A stretch of 64,000 nt of DNA from Rhynchospora pubera (taxonomy: Eukaryota > Streptophyta > Magnoliopsida > Poales > Cyperaceae), in assembly GCA_028095005.1 (NCBI GenBank), contig CM051462.1:231030473-231094472 (forward strand), given 5' to 3'. The notes under the pieces were generated by a model. It searched no databases, was not told the origin of the DNA, and saw nothing but the letters and a program-made list of their open reading frames with translations. The translations under genes and the position numbers were made by a program. Positions 52,278 through 62,970 of this stretch are shown in pieces (the stretch's first letter is position 1; the number at the start of each line of letters is the position of its first letter).

Positions 52278-55131
52278 AGTATTGAGGTCTCGTACACTGA
52301 ACATTTCTGCTTTTCGATCGTTTTAAAATTCGTGCACCAGATTGAGACGAACGCATTGGATAGAGGCGCTGATTTCTCCGAACTTCTTTATTTTTTCCGT
52401 TGAGCGCCTTTCTCCTCCCGTCAGCGCTGTTAAAGTGCTTTCTTCTCTTCTACTCCCGTTTGGACAAAAATCGATCACACCTTTCCCTGACTAAATTTGC
52501 AAAAAAACCCTAGAAGCATCGCAACTCCGTTCTCCATCGACACACCTCTCTTCTCTGTTCCTCTTCCTCTCTCATTGCTCGTTGGTATTTGCTCCGTTCC
52601 TCTCCGATCTAGTTACAAAGGTGAAAGGCACTTTTGTTTTAAAATTTTCTCGCACTGTTCCTCTCCGATCTGGTTACTTCTGGCATTTTTCTTGCACGTT
52701 TTAAAATTAGCTCGTTGTACTTCTGTCTCACACGTTTTAAACAAAAGTCTAAAACTTTAATGTCGTCCTTTTCTTGTGAAATTGTGGAGCCACTTTTATT
52801 CTGAAACTACAAGTGAAATTGTGAGAAATTGTGATGGTTCTTTGCTAAAATAATGACCAAAACCAAATTAGACCAAATTGTGATGGTTCCTTGCTTATTA
52901 GACTAGATTGCGAGAAAAACAGTAGCTAAATTCCGACCAAATAGTTGCACTGTGCTTTTTGCGATAACATACAGAATTACTCTACTATATTTTTTTCTGG
53001 TAAAACAGTAGTCATGGAATACACTAATATAACAGTAGCCATGGAATAACTTGAAATTGGTTATGCTTAATTCAATGTATGGTTATGCCAAATTCTGTAC
53101 TTGTTCTGTAAGCATTATAGAACTGATTTTTAACAAGAACAAACTTTTTGTACAATTTTATAGAAAATGGTGAGCATAAATGTGAGGAATGAAGGAGCTT
53201 CTTTTACAATTTCCAGGAACAATTTGTTTCATCTCTCTAAATCTGTATTTATGAATTAAATTAGTTGAATACGCCATAAGGACAGACAAATTGATATAAG
53301 CTCCTGGACACATACACTTTGTACTGTATAACTGGTGCATATCACTGATGCGTATCAGTGATGTTTTAATTATTTTTTCAGATGAAGAACATGCGAAAAA
53401 AGGGCAGGAAAACACAAGAGGATGATGGCGTGGAGAGTGGACAAGGAGAAGAAGAAGTTATGTCATCAGATGGTTCATATGAACACTAGTCTACATGAAT
53501 ATTAAGCACATTTTGTTTAGAATTGAAAACTATTAAGCACATTTTGTTTAGACTTGGTGATAGAAATGGATAGACTTGATGACAAGTAAGCTAATTTTGT
53601 ATAGACTTGGTGATAGAAATAGATATTGCGTATGAAATGGACGGACTTTTTTTATTAGAGCTATGTTTATTCTATATCTGATGCTATGTTTCCCAATTTT
53701 ATGAAAAAAATGTCTTGTTAATTGCAGCATTTCACAAGATCCCTACCTGGAATCGGTAACATTTTATATGATTTTTAGTGCTTAAACTATTACTGTGAAA
53801 TACCAAGTGTAGTATTGTACTATGCAACAGAATTTATATCTGGAAGCGCAATTGGCCTACATTTTAAAACTTGATGTTATTCTTCAAGTCATACAAGAGC
53901 ATAGATTATATCTGGAATCGTAATTTTAAATCTTGATGCTACTACAAGTCGTACAAGAGCATGGATTACAAATTATACAAGCATCAGCATTGATTAAAAA
54001 CTACTACTACAAGTCATCTATTACAAGCATTGTAATCATCCATTAATCACTTCCCTTGGTCGCCCTTCAATGTGATCGTCATACCAGCTACTGCAAGTCA
54101 TCTGTTACAAGAATTCTAATCATCCATTAATCACTTCCCTTGCTCGCCCTTCAATGCGATCATCGTACCAGCTAAATTATCGACATGCTGTCGACATCTA
54201 CAAAATTAACAAATTAGATCTGAAAATACTTCCATTGTTAATGAAGCTAATGTAAGATTAAATAAGTGAAGCTATCAACTATTAACCAAAAGCATCGGTA
54301 CTAAATGTCTTGAAATCGGATTGCAAGTTAATGAAATAGAAGTTAAACAAATTTACTCATCGACACTAACTTCTATTCTTTTTGCAATATCAAAATCAGA
54401 GTGTGACAAACTATTTCATGATTCAATCAGAATTTTTTTTTTATGTTTTGCAACTTTTGGTACAGAGGTAGAAGCCATGCGCAAGCCATAGGGCCACAGA
54501 TTGGTCCAAAAAACAAATCTTTTATAAATGGATTTTTTTTTCCCAACTATTGACTGATTGCATACCCAAAATTCTGCCCAATTCTTCACAGATTGCTCCC
54601 AGAAAAAAATTATGGTGACGGAATGCATACCCAAAATTGCTAATTCTAATAACTTGGACAGAAGACTTACTCAGGATGACGAACTAAGATGGAAGGAGGA
54701 GTGCACAGTAGGACTAAACCAGGATCGATTTTTGCACTGTAAAATTGATCCAAAATGCTTGTTGTTGATCGAGCAGTTCAGGAGGTAGAGGCGGAGGGAG
54801 GAGGTAGCTGCAAGGTTGCCTAGGGTAGCTAGTTGAGGCGGATAGAGGAGATATATCTGTGGAGACAGGAGTCGGCGAAGAGAGGCAGCGGCGGAGTCTA
54901 GGTTTTTGGAATTTTTTTCGGAAGGGGCCGTGCCTGTGGGGAGAGAGAGAAAGACAGAACGTATTAGAGAATAAAAGAGACGGAAACTTTAAAGGAGAGA
55001 CGGAAAGTTTTAAAACTGACGGAGAGTTCGGAGAAATCAGCGTCCCTATCCGATCCGCTCATCTCAATCTGGTGCACGACTTTTAAAGGAATCCAAAGGC
55101 ACATAAGTTCAGTGTATGAGGCCTCAATACT
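52278..55131. mobile_element. long-TIR element, probably Mutator-like (MULE)
   Basis: Terminal inverted repeats of about 110 bp start AGTATTGAGGTCTCGTACAC on the left and AGTATTGAGGCCTCATACAC on the right read in reverse. They share GTGCACCAGATTGAGA and CGCTGATTTCTCCGAAC. TIRs over 100 bp point to Mutator-like elements. No transposase is recognisable. Both inner sides look like 5' leader sequence of genes facing inward, and a short frame at 53381-53488 (MKNMRKKGRKTQEDDGVES.. ending SYEH) may be a terminal exon. No clear 9-bp target duplication is seen. Confidence 0.7.
54010..54177. repeat. 84-bp tandem duplication
   Basis: Two adjacent copies start CAAGTCATCTATTACAAG and CAAGTCATCTGTTACAAG, 84 bp apart, and share ATCATCCATTAATCACTTCC. 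They lie inside the Mutator-like element. Confidence 0.85.
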
Positions 55132-55318
55132 ATATATTATAACGTCTAATATAGATATAGTATAACAATATTTTTCAAACAATGAAATAAACAATTATAA
55201 AATAATGTAACTAAAAAAATTTTCATCAGAAATCGAATAAATCTATAACAGCAACACAAAAAAATATAACATATCAAATATCCAAAATAATAATTCAAGA
55301 CAATCAATAAAGTAAAAA

Positions 55319-55702
55319 TTACAACAATTCCCTACGAGTTTTCATTTTCTGACAATTTTGCATAATAGGTTCATTAGGAATCTCATTGAACACATCTTTT
55401 TCTATATATGTTACAAGACAATCATTCATCCAACTATCTCCCATTCTATTTCTAAGTTTTGTCTTAATAAGATTCATTGTGGAGAATGCCCGTTCGAGGA
55501 TGCCGTTGCCACCGGTAAAAGCAATCCTAATTTGAGAAGTAGGTACACATACAAGTCGGAGAAGGAGGAAATAAATCAATTTCTGATTTTCTAAGATGGG
55601 TCCTCTGAATTTTTTAGATGGGTCCATATAATTTTTTTTATTTACATACAAGTCCAACTCTAAGTAAATTTTTTTTCCAAGGTGGGTTCTTGGACCCACC
55701 AA
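55319..55702 (-). pseudogene. C-terminal fragment of a hAT transposase
   Basis: The minus-strand frame contains ERAFSTMNLIKTKLRNRMGD followed by a short C-terminal tail, the hAT dimerisation region found in TTF/ZMYM1-type plant transposases. The zinc finger, DDE catalytic region and N-terminus are missing; the Mutator-like element sits where they would be. It cannot encode an active enzyme. Confidence 0.85.
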
Positions 55703-55724
55703 TCAATATGTGTCTTCGCCCCTG

Positions 55725-56333
55725 ACTCTAGTACAATTTAAAACTTCATATTACACCTGCATATATAACAGCCAATACCCAAGAAAAGAAACCTTTGATA
55801 TATTTTGTAAATTAGTGAAATGGAGAGTAGCATCGAAAGCTAGGTGAAATTTCATCCGGTTTCGAAAGTTTGATTAGTCCCACATGGGAAATTGTTCCTT
55901 CTTTTGATGCTTATATAATAGGTAGAGTGCTGCATTAATACACGAACCGAATAATACGCATGGCACCAACTGTGACCCATGGCACCAACCGAATAATACA
56001 CAGAAAAAATGATCGGATAAGCCATGTCAAGGTCAGGATACGCGCACCCAATACGCACTTTGTGACCGAATTCGTTAATCAAACATGATTATTTATTTAA
56101 TTATTAGGTGCGCCACGTGGCGCATTCAGTTCGCACCGGAACCCGGTTCAATTCGTAGGCATTTGTGCCGAACCAGGATAATATAGGATCATATTTTGCT
56201 GCATACATTATGCATTATAAAAATATAAAAATAATAAATAAAAAATATAAAAAATTATCTACATCCTATAGATCCTATTCTTTTGCTGCCTTCATCTCCA
56301 TTCTCCAAGATTTATCTAGAGGATGCTATTTCC
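55725..56333. other. short intergenic stretch with a Pol III-like promoter motif
   Basis: No protein gene. It holds the upstream-element/TATA pair listed next, a doubled CATGGCACCAAC motif near 55958-55990, and a palindromic GCGCCACGTGGCGC at about 56111-56124. Confidence 0.4.
55877..55918 (+). promoter_or_regulatory. possible plant snRNA-type promoter (USE plus TATA)
   Basis: GTCCCACATGG resembles the plant snRNA upstream sequence element RTCCCACATCG, and TTATATAATA follows after about 23 bp, the spacing used by Pol III-type snRNA promoters. The DNA after it (from about 55940) does not look like U6, U3 or 7SL RNA. It may be a relic or a chance match within a repeat. Confidence 0.3.
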
Positions 56334-56336
56334 TTA

Positions 56337-57421
56337 GGCCTCGTTAGGGTTTACCAAACGGGGCGGGGCGGGGCGGTCTAACCTGCGACGGTCCACGGGT
56401 TAGGACGGGACAAGTTAGGACGGTTCACGGGTTAAGACGGGACGGGTTAGGACGGTCAATTTTAGAAATCTTGGCCCTAATCCTTCCTAAACCCGCCCCA
56501 TGTAACCCGCACGGGTTATGACAGTCTGGTCCGCCGGTTTTTATTTATTTATTACTATATTTTTTTGGATTTTTCGTTAATATATATATAAACTACATAT
56601 ATATTATATACTATAATAATCACTATAATTTTTTTTTTGTTTTTCTCTTTTCTATTTTTTTTTCAATACTTTTTTCCTTTTTTCAATATTGTTTTCTATT
56701 TTTTTATTTTTCGTAAATTATTTTTATATTTTACTTTTACGTTTTTCTTTTATTTTTTAAATGAAAAAAATTTGAATATAATTATATAAAGTTACATTTC
56801 TCTTTTTGTCGGGTTTGGGACCGGCTATGCTATTAAATTATTTTATAAAATAATAACATAGGCGGAGTTATAAAATAAAAACATTGCACGGGTTTAAGAC
56901 GGGTTGACGAGGCGGGGCGGTCTGGTCCACGGGTTAAGACGGGACGGGTTGACGCGGGTTTTTTTTAGAAAGGGCGGTCCAAACCCGCCGTAGACCCGCC
57001 CCGGTCTAACCCTTCGGTCCATCACGGTCCATGGACGGTCCGGGGCGGTCCGGTCCATAGGGCGGGTTTGGGGCGGGGCGGGTTTGACCCGGCGGGTTTT
57101 TGGTAAACACTAGACCTCGTTTGTTTGTGACTTGAAAGATGCATAACTTAAGTTATGCATCATTTAGTCACCAAACACCTCTTACATAATATGCCTTAAG
57201 GGTACATAACTTATGCAACCTAAATAGGTTGTTAATAATAATGATTTAAGAATAATAATTAATTAAATGCATGAATATAAAGGAATTTAGTCTTTTGACA
57301 TGAAAATAGGCATACATTAAGTTAGTCATCCTTACTACACAACCAAACATCTATTACATAACACTACATAAATACTTACACATTCTTAACTTATGCAACC
57401 CCTTACTACACAAACGCTCCC
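56337..57421. mobile_element. Tourist-like MITE, interrupted by a hAT element
   Basis: Ends are GGCCTCGTTTGTTTG (left, split by the insertion) and GGGAGCGTTTGTGTAG (right, read in reverse). The target duplication is TTA at 56334-56336 and 57422-57424. The interior 57290-57415 matches the truncated copy near 18893-19008. Without the hAT insertion the element is about 310 bp. Confidence 0.75.
56345..57112. mobile_element. hAT-type element, 768 bp, GC-rich ends
   Basis: Terminal inverted repeats TAGGGTTTACCAAA and TAGTGTTTACCAAA (one mismatch). Target duplication GGCCTCGT/GACCTCGT (7 of 8) lies at 56337-56344 and 57113-57120. Both ends carry repeated CGGGGCGG and ACGGGTTARGACGG motifs facing each other across an AT-rich centre, giving a strong foldback. 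There is no transposase frame. Confidence 0.85.
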
Positions 57422-57424
57422 TTA

Positions 57425-59494
57425 AAACATTATTTTTTAGCCTTCAAGACTTCAAGCCACAATCAATTGCAGACTCAGTTTTCAGGATTCGTATCTTGAC
57501 GTTTTATCCTTTGGATATTAACTGTCTTTTATGTTCATCATCCACAGCTACCTGCCCGTCCAGAATGCTTGTTATCCGAGAGTAGTTGTCGTCCGAGAGT
57601 ACCTGCTGTCCAATTGTCCATTTCATCTTTATCATATTTTTTGTTTATTAATATACTTAAATATTATTTTATTATTTTATTTTTAGTTATTTATGGTTTT
57701 TTATTTAAAGCATTCTTTAAGTTGAGATTTTGACATTTTATATTAGATAGGAATGTTCTTCATAGTTTTCTGGTCACTTTGGTATTTTATGAGAATTTTT
57801 CTAATTTTATAGGTATTTTTAATGTATTTTAGAAGTTTCTGATTTTTAGAGAGATTCTGATTGGTTAGATATTTTGTGCTGTTTGCTGTTCTATCATCAA
57901 AGACTCGTCGCACGCTGGATGCCACAGAGGATCTAGTAAAGTGGCTGAAACGGACTGGGCTGAGTCGCGTTGAACTGGAGTCTGGAGTTCAATCTGTGGG
58001 TCCCATTGTCAGCATTTCGTCTCCGTGAACCAGGTTCTCTTGATCCGTTGATTTTGAAATCTGTTCGTCGATCTTGCGTCAAGATTAGTGCCGGTCGAAG
58101 AGGCCACTTCTCCTTCTTCTCTCGACTTTTCTTCCGTGGCCTTTGACTCGACAGTCGACAGCGCCATGGCCCATGGTCCCTCGAGCGTTGACTCGAGTAC
58201 TCCGGCCACCATTTTGGCTGTGATCAGGCTCTCTGGGATCGTCTCCTTCTCCTCTTCTCTTTTATGCCTTCCATTTCGAGCGGGCATCTCCTGGCCTCCT
58301 TTGTCTAATTGAACCGCCTGAGAGGTTGGTTTGCCTCTCAGGTGAGTCGATGGAACATGCTTGAGCTCTGGCCATGGCGGCTTTGTCTCGAAACCTGCTG
58401 TCCTTTTCATACAATAGTATATATAGTCCTTTTTATAGTCACATTAGAATGTTCTCACTGTTATTAGCGTGTATGGTGTAATTTTGTATTTTAGCAACTC
58501 ATGACTCAATACAAAAACAGAAAGGAACTGTAGCAAAAGTATGGCACGCACCAGACCACCCAGGCTTGGTGGCTGGGCTAACTCAAACACCAATCAAAAG
58601 AGAAATTAGATCATCAAAATTTCTTTATTGATATGTGAAAGAGGTGGTTTACAAGCTATAACTACCTAAGACTTGGCTTCTCTCTTCTTTCTCTTTCTAT
58701 TTCCAATTACACATAAACTGCTTGACAAAATGACAGAGTTATCCCTAAACCTAACCAAGTAACCAAGGATGGCGGCGCTTTTGTTCTTCAATCTTGAGGT
58801 TCTTTTATAGGGCAGGGATTAGGGTTCCCATGGAGGGCTTTAGCATCTCCACCATTCATCTTGATCCGATGGCTGCCATGGATGCTTGGGGATCAAGTTC
58901 CTTGTGAAACCATGGGCTGGTTTTGCAAAACTGTCAATGGTTTTCATCTTGTGGAGAGGATGAAACCATGGAGGCCTGATGCTAATCCAATGGCAAATGT
59001 GGGTGCCGAGCTTACCGTCTTCTGATTCTCATCCTTAATCCCTTTAGTTTATGATGTATAGGGTATAGCAAATATCTATTAAGCTTACCAATTTCCACTT
59101 AGATGTGCTTGGGAGACATCATGGCACCTTGCCATTGGTTTACTTCAATCTGATAGGCAAGACACGGTGGAATTTGTCAATTAAGTAGAAAGAAGTATAT
59201 TTGTTGTTGTCCCTTTATTTCCACGTGCTCTCTGGCAGGTGTTCTTGGCGCCAAAAAGAGAAGAGCCATGTGGCATTCATCAATTGAGCTATAGCTATGG
59301 AGGGCTGAGATTGGTGAGGCAGCAGCCCTTTTGATCATCTCCATTTGTATTTGAATGTTTATTTTCTGTGACCACAATTACTGCACCAACGTGAGTGTCA
59401 TATCATGTGTGTCACTGCCCATGGGGACCCCTTGATTGGCTGTCCTTCTTCAAGTTCACAATTGATCACCTCCTTTCATTATTTTATATATAAC
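57425..59494. other. gene-free stretch with one unassigned frame
   Basis: A minus-strand open frame at 58410-58009 (about 133 residues, charged, starting MKRTAGFETKPPWPELKH) sits in a GC-richer block, 57900-58420. I do not recognise it; it may be a piece of an old retroelement. The block 58490-59400 has repeated CCATGG motifs and no frame. Confidence 0.35.
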
Positions 59495-60117
59495 CATGGT
59501 TCTAAAAATCGGAATTGGACTATTGGTACAAGGAGTCGACCCGGATGAATCGGACAAAAAACCGGATTTTTCATGAAAATCATGTTTTATGCATTTAAAA
59601 TTAAGAAAAAATTACAAAAAAATGTAAAGCTATTGAAATCAAAGATTGGAAGTATAAAATCAATTAAAATACTAAAAAAATTATAATTATAGAAGCTATT
59701 TTGATACTTAAAAATTTTCAAGAAATAATTAGAAATAATTAAATTAAATTTCATGATTATTAAAATATTTTTGATAAGTAAACTTTCACTAGACCATCTT
59801 AATTCATCAGTTAGGATCCTAGAATAAAAAAATTAAAATTTTATTGTACCTTTGGATGATTTTTTTTTATTGTAAACTTTCACTAGAACTCCTATTCCGT
59901 TCCATCGGCCTCCAACGCATCTTTCTCGACCCTAGCCACCTCAGGCACTGTTCCCGACATCCCTTTCCCCTCTCTCCATTGAAAAACAGCACATTAATGG
60001 CGGTTTTTTATAATCTCACCGATTCCGTTTCAAATAGCCTAAAATCGGCTCGGTCACCTCCGATTCCTATCCGATTCAGCCGATTCGAATCGGAATCGGC
60101 CGATTTTTTGAACCATG
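59495..60117. mobile_element. TIR DNA element, 623 bp
   Basis: Ends CATGGTTCTAAAAATCGG and, in reverse, CATGGTTCAAAAAATCGG: 18 bp with one mismatch. A perfect 8-bp target duplication TATATAAC occurs at 59487-59494 and 60118-60125. The 8-bp duplication suggests hAT. Subterminal parts are rich in CCGATT/AATCGG motifs. No transposase is seen, so it is non-autonomous. Confidence 0.88.
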
Positions 60118-60125
60118 TATATAAC

Positions 60126-62025
60126 CCCTTGGTACAATCATCATTCTTTTCCTTTGCTCATTCTAACTCGCTGAAAATGTCATGGGCGCCAGGAGGGATG
60201 TATATGTACCAACAGCATCCGACCTTCAATTTCCATCTGATGGCTGAGGAAATTTTTTGTCTTGTCTTTACTTTTACTGGAGTAACGAGTAAATGAAGAG
60301 AGAGGGGTAAAATTGGAATTCAGAGCCTCCATGCCTTCAATTATGGGCCTCATTCCTTTGTCTTTTTCTGCGGATACCTGATTTGCCCATGGTTATAGAA
60401 GTGTCACGCCTGAGATGCCTCTTCTCAAGTATGATCTGATACATATTTCTGATTTACATCCGTAGGTACAGCTGTATGGTAGGATGCTGATTATCTTTGA
60501 AGCCTCGTACTCACTCAATTGGGTGCTTATCTGTACACATTGTATGTTGATGAAAAAGTTGAAGCTATCTCAGCCCTTGTCTCTACGCTTCTTGAAATCA
60601 GGTGGTAAAGAATGGATGAGGCCTCCCTGTGAGACATTAATTGCAAGAAGGTACTATTATTCCACAGAAACTTCTTTAGCAGATATACCATTATTTTTCT
60701 TCTCCAGTTCTTCATACTTCATCACTTTTTGTGAGTTGCTTCACTAGACCCCTCCAGTCCAAGTACAAACATCATAACACCACCTTTCTACACCTTTTCA
60801 TCTTCTCCACAGGTACATTTGCACTAAACAAAGTGCTGTGAAGCCATTCCCAAAGATTACTTGCACTGTATCATCCTCCTTCACTTGTTTACTTCTTAGC
60901 CGAAGCTCTTGCCATGGCTAAGAACATCACTACCTTCTCCAAGTCGAATTGATTTCAAATTACTAGTCACAAACTCACAATCCATCTTCAGCCCCAATAG
61001 AAGCTCTCCAGGTACTGCAATTGCTCAATTTCTCGCTCTCTTGTCGCCATTTTACATGACTTATTCCCGATATCTGATGCTAGTCTCTTTGAAATTATTC
61101 GATTCTAGCAACCAATCTCTTTCGTGTCTGGTGTTATTGGCTTTGGCCTTTGTGAAGTCGTCACCTACACAGTGGTGTGATCAGTTAGGACAAGGACGGC
61201 GTGTATCGGCGGCGGAGAACATCCCTACGCCGGAGAAGGAAACCTCTTCGTACGGTCTGTGCTTCTTTTCTTTTCTATTTTTTCTTTAAACAAAATCAGT
61301 CCAATAGGGAGGCGCCACGTGGCTCTGTAGATTATGATATAAAACCACGGATGGGGCCCACCAGTCAGGGAAGAATGCTGGGTTAATGGGTTTAGACTCA
61401 AACTGGGCCGTGTCTGGATTGGGCTTTGCTATTCTTTTTTTTCTTTGGGCTTATATTTTATTTGTTTAAAGTTGGGTCCAAACTGCACAGTCACGAATGC
61501 ATACGGTACATACCCCGACCGGTCCACATGTATTGCTCCCAATGTCTTGTATCCAGTGAGTAACTACTAATGTTACAAACAAAAAAGGCTCCTAGAAATC
61601 GATTGCAGCGAATGCTACCGCCTCCAAGACCATACATTTATGTTCATATTTTCCATGAATACTATAATGTCAAATAGACATATACGAATATACGATTGGT
61701 TTAGCAGCTTGTTTTGTACATAGGCATTTGACCTTGATATGTTGCCATCATATATGTCAATTTAGACCCTATATTTTTTTGACTGATAAGGCCTATAATT
61801 GTATAACTTCCAAATAATTTTACTTGGGGCCCTCACTTTATTCTTCGTGGGTCTGATTTCGAGCTGGAAGTTGGAATGTGTCACCATGTATGTTATTTCT
61901 TAGGCCCAATAAATTTTATTCTCTTGTAGAAATCTTATTTCATTTATGTTAAAGATCTGGACCGTCAATTAGCTATCAATTTGGGCCAACTCAAGTATAC
62001 TCTTTTATATTTATATGTAGATCAG
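60126..62025. other. upstream region of the RIP-like gene
   Basis: No gene that I can support. A GC-richer open stretch at 60909-61289 (contains CGGCGGCGGAGAACATCCC) could be leader or exon sequence but has no recognisable product. Just before the RIP start, TTTATATGTAG at 62011-62021 could serve as a splice acceptor, so an upstream non-coding exon is possible. Confidence 0.35.
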
Positions 62026-62970
62026 ATGCCTATTCGAATTCGAATAGATTTTCAACTTCTCACCGGGAATTTCGACAATTTTCTTGTTGATTTCCTCAAT
62101 CCACTTATAGCAGCAAGTACATCGAAGGGAAACATACCCGTAATCGGCCCAGTAAATAATGCTCTCCCATGGAACTGGGGTCTAGTGGGCCTTGATAATG
62201 GAAGATTTCAAATTTGCCTGCTTATAAGATTGGATAATCTATATCTCTACGGTTGGCGAAAGGGTTTGTCTGATGAACAAAATCAAAATCCGTTTTTCCT
62301 GGTAGCGGGCGAGGAGATAAAGAATGCTCCACTGTGTTTTGAGGAAAGACTTCCATTCGGTGGAAATTATTCATGCCTCTCATCAACCAAAATTTGTGTC
62401 AACCCCAGTACTATTTCAAAGGCCATAGGTATCCTACACGAAACCTTGCCTAATGCAGTGCAACATGGAGCTTCAAAAGCCTTCCTGATTTTAATACTTG
62501 CCTTTTGTGCATCGACAAGGATAGTGTTAATTAGAAAATGCATTAGTGATGCTTTTGCTTCCGCTAATTCTGGACTTATAACCTTTGAAATGTTTCTGCA
62601 AGAAAAAAATTGGAGCAACGCATCAGATGCATTTGTGAAAGAGGAGCAAACAAAGTGCAAGGGTTTCGGTATTATCACCAATGATAATGTCTCTGAAATG
62701 ATTTTTTTGGCACTTTGGTCGAGTCACTCGCATTTTGACAACTTGCTGCCACCCGCCCCTGGTTGGGACGCACATCAGCCTGACGCAAGAGGAGGCAGAC
62801 AGGGCCCTAGAGGGCATGGGCGTGGGCAGGGGGGTCGGCGGGGGGGTCGGCAAGGGGGTCGGCAGTGGGATTGGCAGGGGGATTGGCAGGGGGGTCGGCA
62901 GTGGGGTCGGCAGTGGGGTCGGCAACATGGATTTGCTGCAGTCGTCATGCACAAAATTTGTTATTTGCAG
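62026..62970 (+). CDS. ribosome-inactivating-protein-like gene, catalytic Glu missing
   Basis: RIPs (rRNA N-glycosylases) remove one adenine from the sarcin-ricin loop of large-subunit rRNA. From the ATG at 62026 about 240 residues follow the RIP fold: an N-terminal strand/helix (IRIDFQLL, FLVDFLNPL), NLYLYGW near residue 73, FGGNY near 115, a hydrophobic active-site helix (AFLILILAFCASTR, residues 152-165) and the KNWSNAS motif with Trp196. The two active-site tyrosines, the arginine (165) and the tryptophan are present, but the position of the catalytic glutamate is Ala162. The protein is therefore probably inactive or altered as a glycosylase. There is no signal peptide, as in cereal JIP60-type RIPs. 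From about residue 248 the frame continues without a stop through a Gly/Arg/Gln-rich minisatellite and into the TOR-like exon. Unspliced, it ends at 63045. The real 3' end is unknown. Confidence 0.75.
62824..62934 (+). repeat. 12-bp G-rich minisatellite in the RIP frame
   Basis: About nine units of a GGGGTCGGCAGT-like 12-mer, some with ATTGGCAGG variants. Because the period is a multiple of three the frame stays open, giving Gly-Arg-Gln-Trp type repeats (GRQWGRQWGRQ) in the RIP frame and Gly-Val-Gly-Ser in another. It separates the RIP domain from the TOR-like exon. Confidence 0.85.

Larger units (their letters stand above)
52186..55724 (-). mobile_element. hAT transposon remnant hosting a Mutator-like element
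   Basis: The left edge reads AGGAGGCGTAGCTAGG and the right edge in reverse reads CAGGGGCGAAGAC, both variants of the hAT end CAGGGGCG. The right part carries the C-terminus of a hAT transposase on the minus strand. I found no 8-bp target duplication, so the left border is approximate. Most of the interval is the inserted element at 52278-55131. Confidence 0.65.
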
